A DNA stretch of 30,833 bases from positions 1-30,833 of IMG/VR virus record IMGVR_UViG_3300049596_000305; one strand, given 5' to 3'. This DNA is from a virus. The notes under the pieces are model-generated. The model ran no database searches, was not told where the DNA came from, and saw only the letters and a list, made by a program, of their open reading frames with translations. Made by a program: the position numbers and the translations under genes. Positions 22,495 through 28,652 of the stretch are shown piece after piece (the stretch's first letter is position 1; each line of letters begins with the position of its first letter).

Positions 22495-22973
22495 CCTAAA
22501 ACTACATCTAAAGGCATATATTGTAAAAACTCTGCATAGACTTCTGACGATTGATATTCCTCTATTGTATATAAATCCTTAACTTTTGTTTTTATTGGTC
22601 TAAAAAGCACCGCCATAGCTTTGTGGTAAGTTGCTACATCGCTTAAATAGTTTTCTAAATCGATATACTCGCCAGAAGTCATATCTTCTAACTTTGGTAT
22701 AAACCCAAACTCGTAATCGCCTAACTTAAATGTTCTTATTAATTTTGGCTTTTTATTTAATAGACTACCTAAATGTTCTAACAATTCATCTGTATCAGCT
22801 AACCTAATACGTGCAACATCTTTTAAATCTATATTACAAAATATCTCAATAGTTTTTTGATTAACAAATTCACTCGGTTCGTTATCCTTAACTAACTTAT
22901 CAAACTTTTGATATTGCTTAAGGTGAATTTCGTTTAGCGTTTCTGGTATTTTAATATCTATTTTCATATTCAT
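22296..22973 (-). CDS. Tail assembly chaperone, G part
   Basis: A 225-aa protein (223 if started at the second ATG, 22967). It begins IDIKIPETLNEIHLKQYQKF, the usual start of Bacteroidota tail assembly chaperones. It ends in a helical region overlapped by the T frame. The product keeps the long tape measure soluble in assembly and is not part of the virion. The second ATG (22967) has the same 6-nt spacing to the TTTAAATAA core as the protease and 109-aa genes, so it may be the true start. It is the first gene of the tail block and lies behind a hairpin terminator. In lambda the G/GT pair sits directly before the tape measure; here four other tail genes and a 47-aa gene lie between. Confidence 0.75.
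   Translation of the reverse strand: MNMKIDIKIPETLNEIHLKQYQKFDKLVKDNEPSEFVNQKTIEIFCNIDLKDVARIRLADTDELLEHLGSLLNKKPKLIRTFKLGDYEFGFIPKLEDMTSGEYIDLENYLSDVATYHKAMAVLFRPIKTKVKDLYTIEEYQSSEVYAEFLQYMPLDVVLGCLVFFSTLTNDCVNGLMDYIHSELEHSETAKKLLEKNGVGINQSTEQLKATFYDLMQLPNFPSLN
22478..22486 (-). other. Slippery site for -1 ribosomal frameshift
   Basis: On the minus strand the 0-frame codons are GTT TTT TTT TCG. The heptamer T TTT TTT allows both tRNAs to slip back one base; translation then continues TTC GAC TTT in the T frame. The run has nine T. No strong downstream pseudoknot was identified by eye. Confidence 0.7.
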
Positions 22974-22985
22974 TTATTTAAAAAC
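22973..22985 (-). promoter_or_regulatory. GTTTTTAAATAAA start-site element (copy 4)
   Basis: The element touches the first ATG of the chaperone gene and lies 6 nt (after TTTAAATAA) before the second. It follows the terminator-like hairpin at 23012-23047, so transcription may restart here. Confidence 0.5.
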
Positions 22986-23011
22986 ATTAAAGTTGGTTTT
23001 TTGTATAAAGT

Positions 23012-23047
23012 AAAAAAAAACTAGTTAATTCGGATATATTCCGAATT
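23012..23047 (-). terminator. Hairpin terminator after the terminase block
   Basis: AATTCGGA (23027-23034) and TCCGAATT (23040-23047) form a perfect 8-bp stem around TATAT. Leftward, six bases then nine U (23020-23012) follow. The gap between stem and U-run makes it weaker than the others here. Confidence 0.6.
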
Positions 23048-23053
23048 GTTGTA

Positions 23054-23209
23054 TTATATTTGATTAGTTGCTAATTTGTAAGCGTGAATAAGTTTTTTTA
23101 TTTCTCCTACGTTGCGTGGTAAGTTAATAGTAACCTGCTTACCTGTCTTTTTTAATATGTGTACTTCTACCATATAAATCATTTCGCCATAGGTTGGGTT
23201 AGTAGACAT
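23054..23209 (-). CDS. Small protein overlapping the terminase end
   Basis: A 51-aa protein (MSTNPTYGEMIYMVEVHILK ... LPRNVGEIKKLIHAYKLATN). Its start overlaps the end of the large terminase gene by 11 nt. A shorter form from the internal M13 would be 39 aa. The VTINLPRNVGEIKKLI part looks like a strand plus helix. I do not recognise it. The overlap and the terminator directly behind support it being the last gene of the packaging unit. Confidence 0.55.
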   Translation of the reverse strand: MSTNPTYGEMIYMVEVHILKKTGKQVTINLPRNVGEIKKLIHAYKLATNQI

Positions 23210-24401
23210 AATAGCTACCTTTGTTTGGGTTATCTAAATGAAACGTAACATTGTAACGTATTGCATCGATAGCGTGGTTAAAATCATCTATGTATAATTT
23301 GCTACCTTTGTTTAGGTAAGCGTAATTGTTTAACTCTTTTGCAATATTGCTGCTTTCATTATCTACTATAATATCATAATCTAACATCATAGTAATACCG
23401 CTTTCAATAGTACCTTTTTTAATTGGCTCTATATTTAAACCTTTGTGCCTTAAATCTACTATTAATCTATTCTCTGCACTATCAGCTATTATTAATTTAT
23501 TGGTGGCTTTATCTGTGCATATCTTTGCGAGTTCTTCCATTCGTAAACCATTCTGATACAAATGTTCTTTAACGTAAATCTTTTTATGGTCTTTATCTAT
23601 TGCAACTTCTATTAATGTATCAGGGTCAATACTAAAACCAAAGTCTAAACCAAATGAAGTAGGTAAATTGTGTGGGTTAAATTCTCCAAACTTCCAATTA
23701 GTAAATACAACTCCCTCTGCTTTTTCTAACCAAGCACCCATTATCTGATGGTTATACTTTTGATTTCTGCGAGTTTTCATATCTTCTAATTGAAGTATAA
23801 AAGACTCTGATAGGTTTGCGTAATTATCTAAATAGGTTGTATGTATGTAAGTAGTATCTTTGTGTACTAAATTGCTGCCATCTGCAATACCTTTACTTTC
23901 AAAGAAACGTTTGTAAATAAAATGTTCTTTTGTTGCAGGGTTTAAAACTAATATAACTCTGTTTTGTATTCCTTTAGCACGTATTGAGAAATCAATTTTA
24001 TCAAAAGTATCTTCATCGTTTAATTCTTCTGCTTCATCTAATACCCAAGTAGTAACACCAGCTAAAGATTTTAAGTTTGCAGTTTGAGTACCGCTGCTTG
24101 TTTTAATACCTTTAAATAAGATTTTAGAACCTGTTTTTAAGTTTACTATTTCGTCTTTGGTAATATAAAAATCGTGGCTTAAATCGGCTGTTTCTATTTT
24201 ATCTATAAACTCTGGTATAATAGAAACGTGTGCAGAAGTTAAAGTATAACGTGTAAATAATATTACGTGTCCTACCTCGTAAGTAAGTAACAGTAAAAAC
24301 GAATTAAGGGAGTAGGATTTACCGGAACCTCTACCCCCTGTAATTACAAAGTACCTACTATCTGCCCCAAGTAAGTTATACTTCTGATTTAGATTTATCA
24401 T
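23199..24401 (-). CDS. terL: Terminase large subunit
   Basis: A 400-aa packaging motor. The ATPase has Walker A GGRGSGKS (22-29), Walker B TTWVLDE (117-123, D122 and E123) and the coupling motif LNPAT (153-157). The nuclease domain has the three acidic points D253 (GLDFGFS), D307 (ADSAE) and D379 (HAIDAIRY). It matches the PBSX/Terminase_3-type family in length. It packs phage DNA through the portal, using ATP, and cuts the concatemer. Its start overlaps the small subunit gene by 26 nt. Confidence 0.95.
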   Translation of the reverse strand: MINLNQKYNLLGADSRYFVITGGRGSGKSYSLNSFLLLLTYEVGHVILFTRYTLTSAHVSIIPEFIDKIETADLSHDFYITKDEIVNLKTGSKILFKGIKTSSGTQTANLKSLAGVTTWVLDEAEELNDEDTFDKIDFSIRAKGIQNRVILVLNPATKEHFIYKRFFESKGIADGSNLVHKDTTYIHTTYLDNYANLSESFILQLEDMKTRRNQKYNHQIMGAWLEKAEGVVFTNWKFGEFNPHNLPTSFGLDFGFSIDPDTLIEVAIDKDHKKIYVKEHLYQNGLRMEELAKICTDKATNKLIIADSAENRLIVDLRHKGLNIEPIKKGTIESGITMMLDYDIIVDNESSNIAKELNNYAYLNKGSKLYIDDFNHAIDAIRYNVTFHLDNPNKGSYYVY

Positions 24402-24669
24402 TAATCTTAAAAATATCCTTAATGTTAAAATCGTTTATGTTATGCGTTGTTTCTACAATCTCTTTTGGTTTTCCTAATAAATGTTCAGCAATAAATAATT
24501 GACCTCTTTGTGTTTCGTATAAATCTTTTACTAATTCTATTTTAGCTTCTTCATCAGTATCAACATTTTTAATTTGTTTAATAGCTAACAATAAAATAGT
24601 ATTAGTTTTTTGTTCTTCTACTTTAGTTGGTCTACCTTTTGATAATTTATGTCCCTTTTCAAATGCCAT
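24376..24669 (-). CDS. terS: Terminase small subunit
   Basis: A 97-aa protein starting MAFEKGHKLSKGRPTKVEEQ. The FEKGHKLSKGRP opening is a basic start common in DUF5681-type and small terminase proteins. A helical middle (KTNTILLLAIKQIKNVDTDE) and QLFIAEHLLGKPKEIVE follow, then a tail that interacts with its partner in similar proteins (INDFNIKDIFKIN). It overlaps the large subunit gene, the standard TerS-TerL arrangement. It should recognise the packaging site. Confidence 0.75.
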   Translation of the reverse strand: MAFEKGHKLSKGRPTKVEEQKTNTILLLAIKQIKNVDTDEEAKIELVKDLYETQRGQLFIAEHLLGKPKEIVETTHNINDFNIKDIFKINDKSKSEV

Positions 24670-24692
24670 ATTAAAAGTTATATTTAAATACG

Positions 24693-25079
24693 TTAAACAA
24701 TAGTTGCGTTATACACTTGTTGTAATTCTCTTATCATATCTCTCCAACAACTTCCGCAGCTTGTACTTTGAAAGTTAATATTAAATACTTCTTTGTAGAT
24801 TGTTCTTAAACGCTCTTGTAGTTTAATTGTTAATTGGTCTGGTTGGTTTGGTAAGAAGTCTTTTAAAAACGCTATGCTATCTTCTGACAAACAATTTAGC
24901 GTTTTGTTTTCTGTGCTTCTGTAACTCCATAACTTATTAAGCGTTTCTTTTCTATCCTCACAACCGCAAGGTATACCTGTTACTTCGCTTATCTTATCTA
25001 CTACTGCTTTAATTCCTGTTGCTGTGGTAATCTGTTCTATTGTATCACCTAACCCTTTTGCTTTTCTACCTCTTGCCAT
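24693..25079 (-). CDS. Conserved Cys-containing phage protein before terminase
   Basis: A 128-aa protein. The N-terminus is basic (MARGRKAKGLGDTIEQITTA). The center contains VTGIPCGCEDRKETLNKLWS (34-53), and the C-terminal part has STSCGSCWRDMIRELQQVY (105-123). The four cysteines could bind zinc. Proteins with IPCGCxxRKExLN occur in many Bacteroidota phages just before the terminase, to my recollection, without known function. DNA binding linked to packaging is a guess from place. Confidence 0.6.
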   Translation of the reverse strand: MARGRKAKGLGDTIEQITTATGIKAVVDKISEVTGIPCGCEDRKETLNKLWSYRSTENKTLNCLSEDSIAFLKDFLPNQPDQLTIKLQERLRTIYKEVFNINFQSTSCGSCWRDMIRELQQVYNATIV

Positions 25080-25087
25080 ATTGTTTA

Positions 25088-25255
25088 TTATTCTATATTA
25101 AATTTTTCAAAAATAAATTGCTGTAAATTTTCTATTGTTTCAAATACATAAGGCACAGGTGTTGTAGTACCTAAACTTATACATTTATCATTTGTATAAA
25201 CAATATATCCGTTTAGTACTTTTTCAATTCTTAAATTATAAATTTTTGTTTCCAT
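25088..25255 (-). CDS. Small hypothetical protein
   Basis: A 55-aa protein (METKIYNLRIEKVLNGYIVY ... TTTPVPYVFETIENLQQFIF). The look is a three-strand sheet followed by a helix. It overlaps the upstream gene by 20 nt and ends 8 nt before the next start. There is no recognised motif. Its shape resembles other small early phage proteins. Confidence 0.55.
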   Translation of the reverse strand: METKIYNLRIEKVLNGYIVYTNDKCISLGTTTPVPYVFETIENLQQFIFEKFNIE

Positions 25256-25466
25256 ATTGTTTAATTATTTTTTTATAATATAATTTATCTTGTTTTGTTA
25301 TTTCGTAATTGCCTTTTCTATTTTTATGTAATGTGTTTGATATCATAAATATTATATCTGCATTTGTTTCTTTTGGTGTTTCTGTTATTTCAAATTTACT
25401 CAAGGAATTAAAATCTATTTCAGAATAGTACTCCATCCAATTATAAATGTATTGTAAGTCTGTCAT
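25236..25466 (-). CDS. Hypothetical protein after the sigma-like gene
   Basis: A 76-aa protein (MTDLQYIYNWMEYYSEIDFN; a basic tail KLYYKKIIKQYGNKNL). It begins 1 nt after the sigma-like gene stop (TAATATG), so it is translationally coupled. A partner or anti-sigma role would fit this arrangement, but nothing in the sequence shows it. Confidence 0.5.
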   Translation of the reverse strand: MTDLQYIYNWMEYYSEIDFNSLSKFEITETPKETNADIIFMISNTLHKNRKGNYEITKQDKLYYKKIIKQYGNKNL

Positions 25467-25467
25467 A

Positions 25468-25956
25468 TTATTTTAAATTATTATAATCTTCTTGAAATAA
25501 CTCCCTTAACTTTTTCTTATGCCCTTTTAGTGAGTGGAATATACTTACAAAACTTATACCTGTTTCTTTGGCTAACTTTCTTATTGATAAATCGCTATCT
25601 CTGTAAATTGTAAATAGTTTTTTATCGTACATATCCCAGCTATTAACTTCGGCTTCGCATTTAGTTCTAAAGTTATACCACTCAATTTCATACTGCTCAT
25701 CAAAATCAGTTTCTTGTGCTTGGTCTACAAAATCTACAATTACAAATTTATTATAAAAGTGCTTTATAAAAACACTACGTATTACAATAAAAATATATCC
25801 TTTATTTAAATTATCACCTGTAAAGCATTTTTCTTCACTTGAGTATAGGTGTAACTTAATATAAGTTTCTTGCACTATGTCCTCATAGTTTACTTTATCA
25901 AATATCTTTGCATATTCAATTAATTGCTTGTGGTGTTTGTATAACTTTTCTAACAT
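25468..25956 (-). CDS. Phage sigma-70-like factor
   Basis: A 162-aa protein in the size range of ECF sigma factors. Residues 5-40 carry NYEDIVQETYIKLHLYSS, the sigma region 2 helix (ED-I-V-Q-E-T). Residues 104-153 hold a region 4-like helix-turn-helix (DKKLFTIYRDSDLSIRKLAK, ETGISFVSIFHSLKGHKKKL). The region between them is poorly conserved in appearance. It should redirect host RNA polymerase to phage promoters. It lies just before the terminase and late genes, the usual place for a late switch factor. An imperfect inverted repeat (25960-26013) covers its leader, suggesting control of its own expression. Confidence 0.65.
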   Translation of the reverse strand: MLEKLYKHHKQLIEYAKIFDKVNYEDIVQETYIKLHLYSSEEKCFTGDNLNKGYIFIVIRSVFIKHFYNKFVIVDFVDQAQETDFDEQYEIEWYNFRTKCEAEVNSWDMYDKKLFTIYRDSDLSIRKLAKETGISFVSIFHSLKGHKKKLRELFQEDYNNLK

Positions 25957-25959
25957 TAC

Positions 25960-26013
25960 ACAAATGTTACAAAAACATTTTATATTATTAAAACATCATT
26001 GTAACATATTTGT
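25960..26013. repeat. Imperfect inverted repeat before the sigma-like gene
   Basis: ACAAATGTTACA (25960-25971) faces TGTAACATATTTGT (26000-26013), complementary except for a 2-nt insertion. The inner arm ends 4 nt from the sigma-like ATG. It can be an operator with two half-sites or an RNA hairpin over the start codon. Confidence 0.5.
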
Positions 26014-26027
26014 ATAAAGTTATTAAC

Positions 26028-26135
26028 TTATTCTTCTATTTCATCTTCAAACTCGCAATGTTCTAAACAAGCACTACATAAATCAGTCCAAATGTAATGT
26101 GGTTCTGCACCACAGCAACTACTATAATTTTCCAT
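26028..26135 (-). CDS. Small Cys-rich protein, zinc-ribbon-like
   Basis: A 35-aa protein. It has SSCCGAEPHYIWTDLCSACL and EHCEFEDEIEE: a CC pair at 7-8, then C20-x-x-C23 and H26-C27. The CCG-A ... C-x-x-C-x-x-HC layout recurs in small Bacteroidota phage proteins as I recall. It begins 3 nt past the upstream stop. A zinc-binding role is inferred from the cysteines only. Confidence 0.55.
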   Translation of the reverse strand: MENYSSCCGAEPHYIWTDLCSACLEHCEFEDEIEE

Positions 26136-26138
26136 ACC

Positions 26139-26273
26139 TTATTGGTTTAGTTCATCTATTATTTTTAAATCTTCTTGTATATCTTGAAGCATTGTAATTG
26201 CATCTTGCCAATCTTTATTTATTATAGCATCTATAACTATGTCAATATCGTTTACTATTATTTCTATTGTCAT
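26139..26273 (-). CDS. Small acidic protein
   Basis: A 44-aa protein (MTIEIIVNDIDIVIDAIINK, then DWQDAITMLQDIQEDLKIID). It reads as two amphipathic helices. It starts 2 nt past the membrane peptide stop. No function is recognised. It belongs to the cluster of tiny genes behind the third dyad-type promoter. Confidence 0.5.
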   Translation of the reverse strand: MTIEIIVNDIDIVIDAIINKDWQDAITMLQDIQEDLKIIDELNQ

Positions 26274-26275
26274 AA

Positions 26276-26362
26276 CTAAAGTATAAAAAATAATACTGTA
26301 AAAAATACTGCCCAATAACCAAGTGCTAATAAATAATCTGATAATTTTAATTTAGTTTCCAT
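26276..26362 (-). CDS. Membrane micropeptide
   Basis: A 28-aa peptide (METKLKLSDYLLALGYWAVF, then FTVLFFIL) that is almost entirely one hydrophobic segment after a short charged start. Its ATG is the first after the dyad-type promoter at 26396-26437, and its leader (AAAACAAAACATT) nearly repeats those of two other early units. That leader supports it as real despite its length. A membrane-active role is possible. Confidence 0.5.
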   Translation of the reverse strand: METKLKLSDYLLALGYWAVFFTVLFFIL

Positions 26363-26395
26363 AATGTTTTGTTTTAATTGTTAATAATAATACTG

Positions 26396-26437
26396 CAAAT
26401 ATTATAATACTTTTTTTAATAAAAAAATATTTTATTA
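26396..26437 (-). promoter_or_regulatory. Dyad-type phage promoter (copy 3)
   Basis: The minus strand has AATATTTG (26403-26396), one base off TAnnTTTG, and 11 nt upstream the same 23-bp AT block (26415-26437) as at 1770-1792 and 3167-3189. It drives the tiny-gene cluster ending in the sigma-like factor. Confidence 0.6.
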
Positions 26438-26457
26438 ATTATTTTTATAATTTATAA

Positions 26458-27024
26458 TCATTTTAAATAAGTATCAAACATTTTAGGGTTAATTTCTCGC
26501 AAGTTAAACCAATCTTCATCTGTGTAATCTGTTAGCAATCTATCCCAATATTTTTTACCTCTTAATATTTTATTTGCTTTTAAGTAATCAGCTACTTGTA
26601 AATTATTCATTGGTCTATTTACTTTTGGCTTTTTAGGAGTAATTACTTTATCTTTTATTTCTTCTTCTATTTGCTTAAATGATTTTTGTTTATACCATTG
26701 GTTTCTATATTCAACAGAAGCTTGTTTAATATGTTCATAGTATTTATCTATGTATTGTTTATCTTGTTCGTTAAAAGCTTTAACAATTAATTGAGTAGCT
26801 TTATCTAATTTATAGTTTTTTAACTTTTTAATGTAATTGTAAATATTTGTTCTGTGGCAGTTTATATCAGCACATAGTAATTTTAGTAACTCGGATTGTT
26901 TTATATGTTTTAAGTTGTTGTATTGTTGTTCTACATATAATGCTTTTAAAACTACTGTAGGTACTTTTCTACTTTGTATTGATAAATCTATTCCTAAATT
27001 TTCTTTTATTTCTTGAATTGTCAT
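26458..27024 (-). CDS. Possible HTH protein after ninG
   Basis: A 188-aa basic protein. Around residues 44-68 it has a likely helix-turn-helix (SELLKLLCADINCHRTNIYN, then YIKKLKNYK). The C-terminal half is Lys-rich and ends DEDWFNLREINPKMFDTYL. It begins 1 nt after the ninG stop. It is the last gene of the replication/recombination block, and the dyad promoter starts just behind it. It may be a regulator or replication accessory protein; not recognised. Confidence 0.5.
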   Translation of the reverse strand: MTIQEIKENLGIDLSIQSRKVPTVVLKALYVEQQYNNLKHIKQSELLKLLCADINCHRTNIYNYIKKLKNYKLDKATQLIVKAFNEQDKQYIDKYYEHIKQASVEYRNQWYKQKSFKQIEEEIKDKVITPKKPKVNRPMNNLQVADYLKANKILRGKKYWDRLLTDYTDEDWFNLREINPKMFDTYLK

Positions 27025-27025
27025 C

Positions 27026-27571
27026 TTATTGGTTTTTAATTAATTCTTTTGTTTTTAGTTTATAAATTGCTATTAGTTCTTTTACCTCATCTATTGAATA
27101 AAGGGCTGGTATATTTTTTGCGTGTTTTAATTCGTTAAAGCGTTCTATTCCTATTCTGTTAGGTAATCGCCAAGCATACTCTATTAAATTACCGTGTAAC
27201 TCTTTGTTGCATCTTATACAACTGCTATGTACATTATCTTCATTAAATCGCAAGTTTGGACTTGAACCTACTGAATAAAAATGTGAAGCGTTTACATCAT
27301 TTTCTTTTAAAAACTTTTCACAACTTATGCACCGTTTACCTTTATCCCTTGTGCGAATATACGTATTAAAAACCTTTTGGCAAATATTTAGGTAGTCTGA
27401 TTTTGTCATTAGTTTCTCCTTAAGTACTTTTTTTTCTTTTTGCCAAGCACTTGCTTTTTTACTTTTCATATAATCAATAGCACATTTTGGACTGCAGCAT
27501 ATTTGAGTATTATTTTGCGGTGTAAATTTATCTTTACAACTAACGCATTTTCTTTGATATACTTTTTGCAT
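27026..27571 (-). CDS. ninG: NinG (Rap) recombination protein
   Basis: A 181-aa protein of the lambda NinG/Rap family. An N-terminal zinc knuckle (C9-x2-C12 and CCSPKC, 25-30) leads to the core with C81-x2-C84, NASHFYSVGSSPNLRFNED (94-112) and SCIRCNKELHGNLIEYAW (117-134). The core resembles an HNH-type nuclease. Rap cuts branched joints such as Holliday and D-loop structures in phage recombination. Its start overlaps the methyltransferase stop (TAATG). With NinB and a RecA-fold ATPase nearby, the phage has a lambda nin-like block. Confidence 0.85.
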   Translation of the reverse strand: MQKVYQRKCVSCKDKFTPQNNTQICCSPKCAIDYMKSKKASAWQKEKKVLKEKLMTKSDYLNICQKVFNTYIRTRDKGKRCISCEKFLKENDVNASHFYSVGSSPNLRFNEDNVHSSCIRCNKELHGNLIEYAWRLPNRIGIERFNELKHAKNIPALYSIDEVKELIAIYKLKTKELIKNQ

Positions 27572-28218
27572 TAAAATAACTTTTGCTGGTTAGTGTGGTT
27601 TTTAATACGTTCTATTGCTTTATCGTAATACTCTTTGTCTAGTTCACAAGCTGTTAGTTCGTATTTATAATCGTGACAAGCTATTGCTATACTTCCAGAA
27701 CCTAAATGTGTATCAAGTATTTTATCGTTTTCTTTTGCGTATTTGTCAAGTAACCATTTGTATAATTGTGGTGGTTTTTGTGTTGGATGAAATTTTTCGC
27801 TTTTATTTAAGTAAGCTGAATATCTAAATATTTTATTTGCACCATTAAAAGAAGTCCAAGCATATTCACAATCTGAAAAAGATAATCCTTCAGGAATTTC
27901 TTTATCCCAAATAATAAACTTATTACATATTCCTAAATTAAAATAATTACCACCCCATATAATTTGATTTTTAGAAACTCTAAAAAGTTCTTTAAAGTAT
28001 TCGTCACTTGGAATTGAGCTATCCCAATCTTTAGGTTTCCATTTTCTATTTTTAGCTTTAGATGCTTTTGGTGTATTACCTATTCCCATATTCATATTAG
28101 CTAAATCAATACCATAAGGCGGGTCTACAATAGACAAATCAAAATAGTTATCAGGGTAACGTGCCATTAGCTCCATATTATCCTCATTTGTAATAGTAAT
28201 ATTTTCTGTAATTTTCAT
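27571..28218 (-). CDS. Orphan N6-adenine/N4-cytosine DNA methyltransferase
   Basis: A 215-aa enzyme. DPPY is at 32-35 (catalytic motif IV), HPTQKP at 144-149, and the SAM-binding motif I as DTHLGSGS at 169-176, so the order IV then I marks the beta class. No restriction gene is nearby. It should methylate A (N6) or C (N4) in phage DNA, perhaps to escape host restriction or to mark replicated DNA. It is joined by overlap to ninG and follows ninB after 2 nt. The central target-recognition part is short, fitting a small phage enzyme. The recognition site cannot be read from sequence. Confidence 0.9.
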   Translation of the reverse strand: MKITENITITNEDNMELMARYPDNYFDLSIVDPPYGIDLANMNMGIGNTPKASKAKNRKWKPKDWDSSIPSDEYFKELFRVSKNQIIWGGNYFNLGICNKFIIWDKEIPEGLSFSDCEYAWTSFNGANKIFRYSAYLNKSEKFHPTQKPPQLYKWLLDKYAKENDKILDTHLGSGSIAIACHDYKYELTACELDKEYYDKAIERIKNHTNQQKLF

Positions 28219-28220
28219 AA

Positions 28221-28652
28221 TTATAATTTTAAAGTTAAGTCATCATTTGGACTTGGTAAAATAACACCAAAGTATTCAAATGTAAAGTTATTTATTTCTG
28301 CAAGTAAATCCATAAATTGACTTGTTGAAAGTTCTGTAGTAGATTTTATACGTTCTATTACTTCGCCTGTAGTTTCATTTACAAATAGTGTTTCTTTTAA
28401 AAACTTTAACTTAATTAAATCGTGAGTACTTTCATTTGTCATTATATGCCCTGCTTCTTTTAAACAGTTTTGCACTATTGGTATAATCACACCATAATAA
28501 AATCTGTTTTGTTGTGTACTTCTTTTCTTTTTAAACTTTTCTATTTTAATTACTACTTGCTTACCCTCAAAAGTTGCTATTGCATCTTTAATTAAATTCC
28601 TATTGCGTGTTAAACTTCCGTTTTTAACCTCGCTAATTATTTCAAAATTCAT
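28221..28652 (-). CDS. ninB: NinB-like recombination protein
   Basis: A 143-aa protein when started at the ATG overlapping the helicase stop (TAATG at 28654-28650). An in-frame upstream ATG (28685) would add an 11-residue extension but lies inside the helicase gene. The signature is KKRSTQQNRFYYGVIIPIVQ, as in NinB (KxRSxxQNRxYxG...). Lambda NinB (Orf) helps recombination mediators load on single-stranded DNA covered by SSB. The C-terminus ends in DDLTLKL. Confidence 0.8.
   Translation of the reverse strand: MNFEIISEVKNGSLTRNRNLIKDAIATFEGKQVVIKIEKFKKKRSTQQNRFYYGVIIPIVQNCLKEAGHIMTNESTHDLIKLKFLKETLFVNETTGEVIERIKSTTELSTSQFMDLLAEINNFTFEYFGVILPSPNDDLTLKL

Noticed and set aside
23055-23062. TATATTTG on the plus strand as a promoter
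   Set aside because: There is no TTG at the 19-nt distance upstream, and no gene or RNA follows on that strand.
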